Origin: Rubrivivax sp.
GTDB taxonomy: Bacteria > Pseudomonadota > Gammaproteobacteria > Burkholderiales > Burkholderiaceae_C
Direction: 5' to 3'
Assembly (NCBI GenBank): GCA_016790425.1
Contig: JAEUPF010000072.1
Coordinates: forward strand, 1 to 64,000
DNA length: 64,000 nt
Shown: in pieces, positions 36,830-45,909 of the stretch
Layout of the letters: each line of letters opens with the position of its first letter
Numbering within the stretch: the first letter of the stretch is position 1
The notes under the pieces: generated by a model
Databases searched by the model: none
What the model was told of the DNA's origin: nothing
The model's input: the letters and a program-made list of their open reading frames with translations, nothing else
Position numbers and translations under genes: made by a program

Positions 36830-38401
36830 TCAGGGCGAGGGCTTGAGGAACCGCTCGGCCAGTGCAGCCATGCGCGAACTCACGTCGCGGTCCATCGCGA
36901 TCGGCCGGCCCCACTCGCGCGCCGTCTCGCCCGGCCACTTGTTCGTCGCGTCCAGCCCCATCTTGCCGCCCAGGCCGCTCACCGGCGAGGCGAAGTCGAG
37001 GTAGTCGATCGGCGTGTGCTCCACGAGCGTGGTGTCGCGCACCGGGTCCATGCGCGTGGTGATGGCCCAGACCACTTCCTTCCAGTCGCGGATGTCGACG
37101 TCGTCGTCGGTGACGACGATGAACTTGGTGTACATGAACTGGCGCAGGAAGCTCCACAGTCCGAACATCACCCGCTTGGCGTGCCCGGCGTAGGCCTTGC
37201 GGATCGATACCACCGCCAGGCGGTAGCTGCAGCCTTCGGGCGGCAGGTGGAAGTCGGTGATCTCCGGAAACTGCCGGCGCAGGATCGGCACGAACACCTC
37301 GTTCAATGCCACGCCGAGCACGGCCGGCTCATCGGGCGGCTTGCCGGTGTAGGTGGTGTGGTAGATCGGGCTCGTGCGCTGCGTCAGGCGGTCGACGCGG
37401 AAGACGGGGAACCAGTCCTGTTCGTTGTAGTAGCCGGTGTGGTCGCCGAAGGGGCCCTCGAGGGCGTGCAGGTAGCCGCCCCGCTCTTCCACGCGCACGC
37501 CGAACGGCGAGCTGGCCTTGAACCCGGCCGGCGCCGGCGGAATGTGCCCTTCGAGCACGATCTCGGCGCTCGCGGGCACCTGAAGCGCCGCTCCGCCCTC
37601 GTCGAACGCTTCACCCACGCGGCTGTCGGCGACTTCGGTGCGGCTGCCGCGCAGCAGCCCGGCGAACTGGTACTCGGAAAGCGTGTCGGGCACAGGCGTC
37701 ACCGCGCCCAGCATCGTCGCCGGGTCGGCGCCCAGCGCCACCGCCACCGGAAACGGCCGCCCCGGGTTGGCGAGCGCGAACTCGCGAAAATCGAGCGCGC
37801 CGCCGCGATGCGCCAGCCAGCGCATGACCAACTCGCGTTGGCCGATGAGCTGCTGGCGGTAGACGCCCAGGTTCTGGCGGCGGCGCGGCCTGGGCACGCG
37901 CTGCGGGCCGCGCGTGACCACCAGGCCCCAGGTGACGAGCGGCCCCGCGTCGCCCGGCCAGCAGGTCTGGATCGGCAGCCGGGTGAGGTCGACGTCGCTG
38001 CCATGCTGCTCTTCCTGCTGGCACGGCGGGCGGCGGATTCGCTCGGGCTGCATCGACCACAGCGAGCGCGCCATCTCCAGCAACCGCCCCGCGTCCTTGA
38101 GCCCGCGTGGCGGATCGGGCTCCTTCAGCGATGCCAGCAGCTCGCCGACCTCGCGCAGCGCCTCCACCGACTCCGCCCCCATGCCCAACGCCACGCGCCG
38201 GGGCGTGCCGAAGAGGTTGATCAGGCACGACATCGTGGCCCCAGCGGGCTTCTCGACAATGAGTGCCGGTCCTTCGGCGCGAAGCAAGCGCTCGCCAAGT
38301 GCCGTCAGTTCGAGCTTGGGCGACACCGGCTCGGCGGTGCGCCGCAATTCGCCAACGGCCTCCAGCCGACCGAGGAAGTCGCGCAGGTCCCGGTACTTCA
38401 T
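36830..38401 (-). CDS. ubiD: UbiD 4-hydroxy-3-polyprenylbenzoate decarboxylase
   Basis: This 523-residue prenyl-FMN decarboxylase acts in ubiquinone synthesis. It begins [19 protein letters not shown], the usual UbiD start. [29 protein letters not shown] and the C-terminal DATNKWPGE are conserved, and [11 protein letters not shown] includes active-site residues. The length is slightly above E. coli UbiD (497). It is monocistronic, divergent from the lytic transglycosylase. Confidence 0.96.
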   Translation of the reverse strand: MKYRDLRDFLGRLEAVGELRRTAEPVSPKLELTALGERLLRAEGPALIVEKPAGATMSCLINLFGTPRRVALGMGAESVEALREVGELLASLKEPDPPRGLKDAGRLLEMARSLWSMQPERIRRPPCQQEEQHGSDVDLTRLPIQTCWPGDAGPLVTWGLVVTRGPQRVPRPRRRQNLGVYRQQLIGQRELVMRWLAHRGGALDFREFALANPGRPFPVAVALGADPATMLGAVTPVPDTLSEYQFAGLLRGSRTEVADSRVGEAFDEGGAALQVPASAEIVLEGHIPPAPAGFKASSPFGVRVEERGGYLHALEGPFGDHTGYYNEQDWFPVFRVDRLTQRTSPIYHTTYTGKPPDEPAVLGVALNEVFVPILRRQFPEITDFHLPPEGCSYRLAVVSIRKAYAGHAKRVMFGLWSFLRQFMYTKFIVVTDDDVDIRDWKEVVWAITTRMDPVRDTTLVEHTPIDYLDFASPVSGLGGKMGLDATNKWPGETAREWGRPIAMDRDVSSRMAALAERFLKPSP

Positions 38402-38458
38402 CGCCGAGTTCTCGTTCTTGGGGGGTTGGCCGTGCCCGGATGGCGCTTGCGGGGCTTC

Positions 38459-38464
38459 TAGAAT
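38459..38464 (+). promoter_or_regulatory. -10-like TAGAAT upstream of the SLT gene
   Basis: TAGAAT lies in the 274-bp gap between ubiD and the lytic transglycosylase, 212 bp before its ATG. No matching -35 is visible. The rest of the gap shows nothing recognisable. Confidence 0.3.
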
Positions 38465-38675
38465 CGCGCCGGTCTCGGAAAGCTAGGGTTAACCCGATGA
38501 ACCCGGCCCGTTCCGAGAAACCGGTCCGGGCACGCCGTCTGCCACCGGCCGGCGAGCACCGATTCGCAGGCATGCGCCTCGGGGGTCGCCGAGGCTGCCC
38601 CGCCGACCGACGATATCGCAAGGCTTCCCGCCGCCCGACAGGGCAGCCGGACAGCCCGACGGGAGACAGAAAACA

Positions 38676-39527
38676 ATGAGACCGATCGACCTGCTGCAGC
38701 GCGCCCGACGAGCCACCGCCCGCTCGATGGGCGTGTTCGTGCGCGACGTCGGCGACGGGCTGCTGGAAGTCAGCCACAACACGCTGGCGCTGGTGGGCCT
38801 GGCCGCGGTGGCCGTGGCCGCCTTCGGTGCCAGCCGGCCCGAACTGCGCCACCAGGCCGAGGTCGTGGCGCTGGAGTGGCTGCAAGACCGCCACGAACAG
38901 CGCGAACTGGCCGCCGGCAACGTGCTGGCCGGCCTCGGCGAGGCCGACGCCGTGACGCGCGCCACCGCCACCGACCCGGGCAGCCTCACCAAGGAGCAGG
39001 CGGCCGTGGCGCAGTGGCTGGCCCGCCGCTACCGCGTGGCCGCCGAGCCGGTGGCCGCGCTCGTCGACGAGGCCTGGGCGGTGGGGCGGCGGGCCGGGCT
39101 CGACCCGACGCTGATCCTGGCCATCATCGCCATCGAGTCCAGCTTCAACCCGTTCGCGCAGAGCCCGGTGGGCGCGCAAGGCCTGATGCAGGTGATGACG
39201 CGCGTGCACGACGACAAGTACGGCCCGTTCGGCGGCACGCACGCCGCCTTCGACCCCATCACCAACCTGCGCGTGGGCGTGCAGGTGCTCAAGGACTGCA
39301 TCGTGCGCGCCGGCAGCGTCGCCGAGGGGTTGCGCCACTACGTCGGCGCGGCGATGCAGGACAACGACGGCGGCTACGCCAGCCGCGTGCTGGCCGAGCA
39401 GGGCTTCCTGCGCGCGGTGGCCCAGGGCCAGCGCGTTCCGGTGACCGCGCCCAACACCGGCGTCGTGGCGCCGGAGAAGGTGGCCGCCCTACTGCAACTG
39501 GGGCAGCTGGGCGGGTCCGGGCGCTGA
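38676..39527 (+). CDS. Lytic transglycosylase, SLT domain
   Basis: This 283-residue protein has an internal membrane anchor (NTLALVGLAAVAVAAFGA) near residue 35 and a C-terminal SLT domain: ILAIIAIESSFNPFAQSP with the catalytic Glu, then GAQGLMQVMTRVH. It would cleave peptidoglycan glycan strands from the periplasmic face. A GGGAGA Shine-Dalgarno precedes the ATG by 9 nt. Unlike many homologues it lacks repeated LysM domains. Confidence 0.9.
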   Translation: MRPIDLLQRARRATARSMGVFVRDVGDGLLEVSHNTLALVGLAAVAVAAFGASRPELRHQAEVVALEWLQDRHEQRELAAGNVLAGLGEADAVTRATATDPGSLTKEQAAVAQWLARRYRVAAEPVAALVDEAWAVGRRAGLDPTLILAIIAIESSFNPFAQSPVGAQGLMQVMTRVHDDKYGPFGGTHAAFDPITNLRVGVQVLKDCIVRAGSVAEGLRHYVGAAMQDNDGGYASRVLAEQGFLRAVAQGQRVPVTAPNTGVVAPEKVAALLQLGQLGGSGR

Positions 39528-39608
39528 TGCAGCTGCCGCGGGTTTCGGCCGCGGCGCTAAACTGCCTGGCACCGCGCAACTGGCGATAGGGCAGGCCCCG
39601 GGGAGCGC

Positions 39609-39733
39609 CAAGCGTCTCCGCCGTGCCGGCCCGAGGTGGGTCACCACCGGGGAGCGCGCGCTGTCGGCGTACCGGCCGGCCCTCGCGGCCCGGTCTGTCC
39701 CCTTCCAGCATCGGCCGTTCGCCTGGGCAGCCC
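39609..39733 (+). ncRNA. ZTP (pfl) riboswitch upstream of glyA
   Basis: The leader of glyA contains the two conserved blocks of the ZMP/ZTP-sensing pfl RNA. One is GGTGG-GTCA-CCACCGGGGAGCG (39635-39656), the P2 hairpin with its invariant GGGGAGC. The other is CGCCTGGGCAG (39720-39730), the 3' pseudoknot block. A variable linker joins them, as in the family. glyA is a known member of the ZTP regulon, since ZTP signals a lack of 10-formyl-THF. The exact ends are approximate. No clear terminator follows, so control may be at translation. Confidence 0.83.
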
Positions 39734-39824
39734 TCGACGGCACCATGCCGCCCGGCGCCGCGCCGGCCGGCGGGCGCCGCTTCCGCAGGCCCACCCGCCG
39801 CCACGACACAGGATCCCACCGCCC

Positions 39825-41075
39825 ATGTTCGACCGCAGCCAATCGACGCTCGAGCGCGTCGACCCCGAGATCTTCGCCGCCATCCAGGCCGAGAACCGAC
39901 GCCAGGAAGAGCACATCGAGCTCATCGCCAGCGAGAACTACACGAGCCCCGCCGTGATGGAGGCCGTCGGCTCGGTGCTGACCAACAAGTACGCCGAGGG
40001 CTACCCCGGCAAGCGCTACTACGGCGGCTGCGAGAACGTCGACGTGGTCGAGACGCTGGCCATCGAGCGGCTGAAGAAGCTGTTCGGCGCCGCCCACGCC
40101 AACGTGCAGGCCAACTCGGGCTCGCAGGCCAACCAGTCGGTGTTGTTCGGCCTCCTGAACCCCGGCGACACGATCATGGGCATGAGCCTGGCCGAAGGCG
40201 GCCACCTGACGCACGGCATGGCACTGAACATGAGCGGCAAGTGGTTCAAGGTGGTGAGCTACGGCCTCGACGCGAAGGAAGCCATCGACTACGACGCGAT
40301 GGAGCGGCTGGCACGCGAGCACAAGCCCCGGCTCATCATCGCCGGCGCCAGCGCCTACAGCCTGCACATCGACTTCGAGCGCTTCGCCCGCGTGGCCAAG
40401 GCCGTGGGCGCGTTCTTCATGGTCGACATGGCGCACTACGCGGGGCTCATCGCCGCCGGCGTCTACCCCAACCCGGTGCCGCATGCCGATGTCGTCACCA
40501 GCACCACGCACAAGAGCCTGCGCGGCCCGCGCGGCGGCATCGTGCTGATGAACGACGAAGGCATCGCCAGGAAGATCAACAGCGCCATCTTCCCCGGCAT
40601 CCAGGGCGGGCCGCTGATGCACGTGATCGCCGCCAAGGCGGTGGCGTTCAAGGAGGCGCTGGAGCCCGGCTTCAAGGCCTACCAGCAGCAGGTCGTGGCC
40701 AACGCCAGCGTGCTGGCCCAGACGCTGATCGCGCGCGGCCTGCGCATCGTCAGCGGCGGCACGCAAAGCCACCTGATGCTGGTCGATCTGCGCCCCAAGG
40801 GCCTCACCGGCAAGGAGGCCGAAAGCGTGCTCGGCGAGGCGCACATGACCTGCAACAAGAACGGCATCCCCAACGATCCGCAGAAGCCGATGGTCACCAG
40901 CGGCATCCGCCTGGGCACCCCGGCGATGACGACGCGCGGCTTCAGGGAAGACCAGGCGCGCCAGACCGCGCACCTGATCGCCGACGTGCTGGACCGCCCG
41001 CGCGACGCGGCGCACATCGCCGCCGTGCGCGCCAAGGTGGCGGCGCTGACGCGCGACTTCCCCGTCTACCGCTGA
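39825..41075 (+). CDS. glyA: Serine hydroxymethyltransferase
   Basis: This 416-residue PLP enzyme converts serine and THF to glycine and 5,10-methylene-[47 protein letters not shown] and the PLP-lysine segment [16 protein letters not shown] are all present. The ATG at 39825 follows an AGGA about 12 nt upstream and lies 92 nt behind the riboswitch. An in-frame upstream extension overlaps the riboswitch and is rejected. nrdR follows after 27 bp and is probably co-transcribed. Confidence 0.98.
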   Translation: MFDRSQSTLERVDPEIFAAIQAENRRQEEHIELIASENYTSPAVMEAVGSVLTNKYAEGYPGKRYYGGCENVDVVETLAIERLKKLFGAAHANVQANSGSQANQSVLFGLLNPGDTIMGMSLAEGGHLTHGMALNMSGKWFKVVSYGLDAKEAIDYDAMERLAREHKPRLIIAGASAYSLHIDFERFARVAKAVGAFFMVDMAHYAGLIAAGVYPNPVPHADVVTSTTHKSLRGPRGGIVLMNDEGIARKINSAIFPGIQGGPLMHVIAAKAVAFKEALEPGFKAYQQQVVANASVLAQTLIARGLRIVSGGTQSHLMLVDLRPKGLTGKEAESVLGEAHMTCNKNGIPNDPQKPMVTSGIRLGTPAMTTRGFREDQARQTAHLIADVLDRPRDAAHIAAVRAKVAALTRDFPVYR

Positions 41076-41102
41076 GCGACGAGCGGCCAGAGCGGGCACC
41101 CC

Positions 41103-41546
41103 ATGCGCTGCCCCTTCTGCAGCCACTCCGAGACGCTCGTCGTCGAGACGCGCGAATCGGACGAAGGCGACGTGGTGCGCCGGCGCCGCCGCTGCGCGCA
41201 CTGCGACAAGCGCTTCACCACCTACGAGCGAAGCGAGATCACGCTGCCGGCGGTGGTGAAGAAGGACGGCTCGCGCGTCGAGTTCCAGCCGGCCAAGCTG
41301 CGCGCCTCGATGACGCTGGCGCTGCGCAAGCGCCCGGTGAGCACCGAGCAGGTCGACGCGGCGCTCGAGCGCATCCAGGACAAGCTGCTGGCCAGCGGCG
41401 CGCGCGAGGTGCAAAGCGCACGCCTGGGCGAACTCGTCATGCGCGAGCTCAAGCGCATCGACAAGGTCGCCTACGTCCGCTTCGCCTCGGTGTACCGCGA
41501 GTTCGAGGACGTGGACGCCTTCCGGCAGTTGATCCGCGAGATCTGA
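41103..41546 (+). CDS. nrdR: Transcriptional repressor NrdR
   Basis: This 147-residue repressor has an N-terminal zinc ribbon ([11 protein letters not shown] and CAHCDKRF) and an ATP-cone ([18 protein letters not shown]). It senses ATP/dATP and represses ribonucleotide reductase genes. The position behind glyA is typical of betaproteobacteria. Confidence 0.97.
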   Translation: MRCPFCSHSETLVVETRESDEGDVVRRRRRCAHCDKRFTTYERSEITLPAVVKKDGSRVEFQPAKLRASMTLALRKRPVSTEQVDAALERIQDKLLASGAREVQSARLGELVMRELKRIDKVAYVRFASVYREFEDVDAFRQLIREI

Positions 41547-41612
41547 GCGCGCGGGCGCCGCCGCCAAGGAGGCGCAGCCACCAGCGCGCCGCCTGCGGCA
41601 AGCGGGTCCGGC

Positions 41613-41628
41613 TCCCCCGGCCGGGGGA
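41613..41628. terminator. Palindrome after nrdR
   Basis: A perfect 16-bp palindrome, TCCCCCGGCCGGGGGA, lies 67 bp after nrdR, followed at once by a second small hairpin (GATCCC-TTTC-GGGGCC type). It probably ends the glyA-nrdR transcript before the pilin operon. Confidence 0.45.
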
Positions 41629-41742
41629 TCCCTTTCGGGGCCCTCGTCCGATGCGCGGCCGAGCCCGCGCGCGGGGGGCGCGCGCCACCGGCGCGGTTCC
41701 TACAGTGACCTCCATCGCAACCCAACGCCGATGGAGACTTCG

Positions 41743-42294
41743 ATGAACCGCACCGCCGCCGCCTTCCGCCCCACCCGTCGCCCGCAACGCGGCTTCACCA
41801 TCATCGAAGGCCTGATCTGCGTCACCGTGATGCTCCTGGCCGTCAGCGCCGCGCTGCCCAGCTTCAGCAGCGCCCGCGAACAGCGCCGCGTCGAAGGCGC
41901 CGCGGCGCAACTCGAGACCGATCTGCAGCTCACGCGCAGCCTGGCGGTGGCGCAGAACCGCACCGTGCGCTTCGACATCGGCGGCGACAGCAGCGGCACC
42001 TGCTACGTCGTGCACAACGGCGCCGCCGGCGACTGCACCTGCACCGCGCAGGGCGCCGTGTGCAGCGGCGGCGCCCAGCCGCATCGCAGCCAGCACTACG
42101 CCGCCGACAGCGGCGTCGCGGTGCAGGCCAACGTCGCCTCGATGGTGTTCGACCCGCTGAAGGGCACGGTGACGCCCACCGCCACGCTGCGCGTCGAAGG
42201 GCCGCGCTACGCGATCCGGCAGATCATCAACATCATGGGCCGCATCCGCTCGTGCTCGCCCGACGGCGCGGTGGCCGGCTACAAGGCCTGCTGA
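41743..42294 (+). CDS. Type IV pilin-like protein, GspH/FimT type (first)
   Basis: This 183-residue minor pilin has a basic leader ending RRPQRG and the processing site RG|FTIIEGLICVTVM followed by a hydrophobic helix. The start ATG at 41743 has GGAG 7 nt upstream; an ATG at 41731 is in frame but lacks a site. Several cysteine pairs (CYVV, CTC) suggest disulfides in the globular domain. It probably forms part of the pilus-tip initiation complex. It opens a six-gene operon. Confidence 0.85.
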   Translation: MNRTAAAFRPTRRPQRGFTIIEGLICVTVMLLAVSAALPSFSSAREQRRVEGAAAQLETDLQLTRSLAVAQNRTVRFDIGGDSSGTCYVVHNGAAGDCTCTAQGAVCSGGAQPHRSQHYAADSGVAVQANVASMVFDPLKGTVTPTATLRVEGPRYAIRQIINIMGRIRSCSPDGAVAGYKAC

Positions 42295-42440
42295 GCCCGG
42301 CCCCGGGCGCCGCAGCCGTTTTGCCGCCACGGCGCCATCCCTTGTCCGCGGGTGTCTGAGGCGGCGGCGGCCGATGGCCGGTCATCGGCCACGGACGAGC
42401 GGTTTGGCCACCGTCACGGGGCCCGCGCAGAATGCCGCCC

Positions 42441-42944
42441 ATGAAGCAAGTCACATCGGGCGCCAGGCGCCTGGCCGGCGGGACCTTGCGGCGCGGCTTC
42501 ACGACGATCGAACTGATGATCGCCGTGGTCATCCTGGCGATCGTCCTGTCGCTGGCGTTCCCCAGCTACCAAGGCGCCATGCGCAAGAGCCGGCGCACCG
42601 AGGCCTTCACGGCACTGAGCACCGTGCAGCAGGCGCAGGAACGGCACCGCAGCACCAACACCGCCTTCACGACGCTGCTCACCGCGGCGACGACGGCCAC
42701 GCCGCCCGGCCTCGGCCTGGTGACGCGCACACCCACCGGCTACTACGACGTGACCATCGGCTCGGCTGACGCCACCACCTATGTGGCCACGGCCACCGCC
42801 GTCACCGGCACCTCGCAGGCCGCCGACGGCGCCTGCGCCGTGCTGGCGGTGCGCATGGACGGCGGCAACGTCCGCTACGGGTCCGGCGCCAGCATCGACT
42901 GGACCAGCACCAACACCGACCCGCAGCGCTGCTGGGCACGCTGA
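42441..42944 (+). CDS. pilE: Type IV pilin, PilE-like
   Basis: This pilin of about 167 residues has the class III processing site RRG|FTTIELMIAVVILAIV with Glu5, then YQGAMRKSRRTEA, the alpha-1 continuation typical of PilE-type minor pilins, and a C-terminal disulfide pair (ACAVLAV and RCWAR). The ATG at 42441 is preferred to 42432. CAGAAT, a possible -10 element, ends 7 nt before it. Confidence 0.85.
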   Translation: MKQVTSGARRLAGGTLRRGFTTIELMIAVVILAIVLSLAFPSYQGAMRKSRRTEAFTALSTVQQAQERHRSTNTAFTTLLTAATTATPPGLGLVTRTPTGYYDVTIGSADATTYVATATAVTGTSQAADGACAVLAVRMDGGNVRYGSGASIDWTSTNTDPQRCWAR

Positions 42945-42996
42945 AGCGCCCGCCCGGTCCCCGCGCACGCCTCCGTTCATCCGCTCCGTTCCGACC

Positions 42997-43680
42997 ATGA
43001 ACCTGCCCCGCCGCCTCCAGCTTGCGTTCAGTGCGCGCCGCCCGCTGCACCGCGCCTTCACGCTCATCGAGCTGATGGTGGTGATCGCGCTCATCGGCGT
43101 CATCCTGGTGCTGGCCGCGCCCAGCTTCAACGACATGATCGGCATGCAGCGGCTGCGCGCCATCAACGACCAGCTCGTCACCGACATGCAGTACATGCGC
43201 GGCGAAGCGGTGTCGCGCAACCAGTACATGGGCTTCATCGCGCGCAGCGTGCCGGCCGAGACGATGTCGTGCTACACGATCTTCTCCAGCTCGACGCCGC
43301 TGGTCTCCACCTCGATCGACCCGACGCAGTGCAACTGCACCAACGCCATCGGCGCCGCGTGCACGGCCCCGCAGCGCGAGCTGCGCACGGCGCAGATCCC
43401 GCGCGGCTTCAACATCGACCTGCGCTTCCCGCCCAACCAGGGCGGGCACATGGTGGCCAGTCCCATCAACGGCGGCATCGAGATCCGGCCGCCGAACTCG
43501 GCGCTGTTCTCCGACCTCGAGTTCTGCGTCGAGGTGCGGCGCTCGCCGCGCGGGCGCCTGCGCACCAGTGTCAGCATGGGCGGGCGCACGTCGCAATGCT
43601 CGCCCGACGGCTCGGTGCCCGGCGTCCCGACCTGCCCGCCCTACGACGCTGCGCTCAAGAACTGCCAGGCCGCGACATGA
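42997..43680 (+). CDS. Type IV pilin-like protein, GspH/FimT type (second)
   Basis: This 227-residue minor pilin has the signature HRA|FTLIELMVVIALIGVILVL. The residue before the cleavage site is Ala, not the nearly invariant Gly, which usually slows prepilin peptidase processing. The globular part has clustered cysteines (CNCTN, AACTA). The C-terminal GGRTSQCSPDGSVPG resembles the ending of the first FimT-like protein (RIRSCSPDGAVAG), so the two are related. It overlaps pilW by 4 bp. Confidence 0.82.
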   Translation: MNLPRRLQLAFSARRPLHRAFTLIELMVVIALIGVILVLAAPSFNDMIGMQRLRAINDQLVTDMQYMRGEAVSRNQYMGFIARSVPAETMSCYTIFSSSTPLVSTSIDPTQCNCTNAIGAACTAPQRELRTAQIPRGFNIDLRFPPNQGGHMVASPINGGIEIRPPNSALFSDLEFCVEVRRSPRGRLRTSVSMGGRTSQCSPDGSVPGVPTCPPYDAALKNCQAAT

Positions 43681-44420
43681 GAACCTCCCTGCCTGCCGCC
43701 CGGCGGCACGCCCGGGCGCGCTCGCTGCCCCGCAGCGTGAAACGCGGCCTCTCGCTCGTCGAGTTGATGGTCGGCATCACGGTGGGCTTGTTCATCGTCG
43801 CCGCCGCCACCGTGATGGTCTCCAGCCAGCTCGGCGAGAACCGGCGCCTGCTGCTGGAGAGCCAGTTGCAGCAGGACCTGCGCGCCACCGCCGACATCAT
43901 CACCCGCGAGCTGCGCCGCTCGGGCGCCAGCATCAATGCGCAGATGCTGATGGCCACCGCCTCGCAGCCGGCGTTTTCGGCCAGCAACGTCTCCGCCACC
44001 ACGCCGGCCAGCGGCGTGCACAGCCCGGCCGAGATCACCTTCAAGTACGAACGCAACGGCATCGAGCAGGGGCCGTGGGGCTTCAAGCTCGACAACGGCG
44101 TCATCAAGACGCAACTGGTCAGCAGCCTCACCGGCGCCACGGCCGGCTGGCAGGACCTGACCGACGGCACGGTGATGGAGGTGACGCAGTTCAGGGTCAC
44201 CATCAACCGCGAACCGGCGCTCGAGGTTGCCTGCCCGAAGATCTGCCCGAGCGGCGACACGACCTGTTGGCCGATCGTCTACGTGCGCGACTTCATCGTC
44301 GAGATCAGTGCCCGCCTGCGCAGCGCGCCGGAGGTGCGCCGCAGCGTTCGCAGCACGGTGCGGGCGCGCAACGACTACGTCGAGTTCCGCACGGCCGGTG
44401 CAACGGCGTGCCCGGCCTGA
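43677..44420 (+). CDS. pilW: Minor pilin PilW
   Basis: This 247-residue protein has the processing site KRG|LSLVELMVGITVGLF and the PilW pattern QQDLRATADIITRELRRSG. It would join PilV, PilX and FimT in priming pilus assembly in the inner membrane. Its start overlaps the previous stop. Confidence 0.87.
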   Translation: MRTSLPAARRHARARSLPRSVKRGLSLVELMVGITVGLFIVAAATVMVSSQLGENRRLLLESQLQQDLRATADIITRELRRSGASINAQMLMATASQPAFSASNVSATTPASGVHSPAEITFKYERNGIEQGPWGFKLDNGVIKTQLVSSLTGATAGWQDLTDGTVMEVTQFRVTINREPALEVACPKICPSGDTTCWPIVYVRDFIVEISARLRSAPEVRRSVRSTVRARNDYVEFRTAGATACPA

Positions 44421-44493
44421 GCCTCGCCGCGCGCCGTTCGTTTCGCCGCTGCACCACCCCGCCCCCTTCCGTCCTCCCCTCACGCCCCGGCCC

Positions 44494-45909
44494 ATGGCTC
44501 GAGCCCGCTTGCACCCTCACCCCCGCACTGCGGCCCTGCCCGCCGGCGCCGCGCTGCGCCGCGGCGCAGCCTCGCTGGTGGTGGTGATGATCCTCTTCTT
44601 CGTCATCACGCTGGTGGCTGCCTACACCAGCCGCAACCTGCTGTTCGAGCAGCGCACATCGGCCAACCAGTACCGCGCCACCCTCGCCTTCGAGGCAGCC
44701 GACGCCGGCATGGAGTGGGCGATCGCGCGCCTGAACGAAGGCCGCATGAACAACGACTGCACCGAGCTCGCCCCGGCCGCCGCCGTCGCCACGCCGCCGC
44801 AGGATTCGTTCCGCGAGCGCTACCTCGACCCCAACCCGGCCACCGGCGCCATCGGCGTTCGCCTGCAGACCACCGCCCCCACCGTCGAGCGCCGCGCAGG
44901 CTGCGTCTTCAACGGCACCAACTGGGTCTGCGATTGCCCGGCCGACGGCAACCCCGCCCCCACGGTCACCACCACCGGCAACGGCCCGTTCCCGGCGTTC
45001 TGGGTGCGCTTCCTGAGCACCCAGCTCGGCACGCCGCAGCGCCCCGGCGTCATCCGCATCCAGGTCAACGCCTGCACGCGCGCCGACGCCAGTTGCCTGG
45101 ACTTCAACCGCCAGGCACAGTCCGGCGACGGCCTGGCCACGGTGTGGTCGATGGTGGCGCTGCGCAAGGGCGTGCCCACCGCACCGGCGGCCGCGCTCAC
45201 CGTGCGCGGCACCCTTGCGTTCGGCGGCAACACCTACACCGTCACCAACGCCGACCCCGTCTCGGGCGGGACCACCATCCATGGCGGCGGCGCCGTGACA
45301 CCCAGTGTCAACACGGTCCTGCGCACCGTGCCCGGCAGCCCCGGTGCGCTGTCGTTCGTGCAGAACGACCCCGAACTGGCGCTCCCCAATCTCGCCATCA
45401 CGCCGGCGACGCCGGCCAACAACGGCGACAACCGCATGTTCAACTCGGTGTTCGGCACCTGGCCGGCCACCTACTACGCGCAGCCCGCCTTGTCGGTGGT
45501 CGATTGCGCGGCCAACTGCGCCGCCGCCGATGTCAACGCGGTGGCGCTGCGCAAGCCGGGGCATGCGCTGCGCGTCAACGGGCCCGCCGGCTGCCGCCTG
45601 CGCATCGACGCACCCATCGGCACCGCCGCCGCGCCGGTGCTGCTCGTCAGCGACTGCACCGTCGAGTTCGATTCCACCGCCCCCACGATATACGGCCTCG
45701 TCTACTCGCGCGCCGCCCTGTGGGAACTCGAAGGCGGCAGCGGCACGATCCGCGGCGCCGCGGTCGCCGAACGCAACTTCGCCTTCGACAACGACAACCC
45801 GTCGATCATCTACGACCGCGACGTCATGCTGCGCCTGCAGACCTTCGTCGGCTCGTACGCCCGCATCGCCGGCTCGTGGCGCGACTTCCAGCCCGGCGTC
45901 AACCCATGA
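44494..45909 (+). CDS. pilX: Minor pilin PilX-like
   Basis: This is a 471-residue protein with an N-terminal hydrophobic helix (ASLVVVMILFFVITLVAAY) preceded by RRG, then FEAADAGMEWAIARLN, the PilX_N signature. It lacks Glu5, as PilX proteins do. It is much longer than PilX of Pseudomonas (about 190 residues); the added C-terminal region has repeated CxxxC-type pairs and could carry a tip-adhesin role normally filled by PilY1. It overlaps pilV by 4 bp. Confidence 0.8.
   Translation: MARARLHPHPRTAALPAGAALRRGAASLVVVMILFFVITLVAAYTSRNLLFEQRTSANQYRATLAFEAADAGMEWAIARLNEGRMNNDCTELAPAAAVATPPQDSFRERYLDPNPATGAIGVRLQTTAPTVERRAGCVFNGTNWVCDCPADGNPAPTVTTTGNGPFPAFWVRFLSTQLGTPQRPGVIRIQVNACTRADASCLDFNRQAQSGDGLATVWSMVALRKGVPTAPAAALTVRGTLAFGGNTYTVTNADPVSGGTTIHGGGAVTPSVNTVLRTVPGSPGALSFVQNDPELALPNLAITPATPANNGDNRMFNSVFGTWPATYYAQPALSVVDCAANCAAADVNAVALRKPGHALRVNGPAGCRLRIDAPIGTAAAPVLLVSDCTVEFDSTAPTIYGLVYSRAALWELEGGSGTIRGAAVAERNFAFDNDNPSIIYDRDVMLRLQTFVGSYARIAGSWRDFQPGVNP

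Noticed and set aside
39636..39824. Upstream in-frame extension of glyA
   Set aside because: It would translate through the riboswitch and gives a low-complexity leader absent from the family, whose N terminus matches the ATG at 39825.
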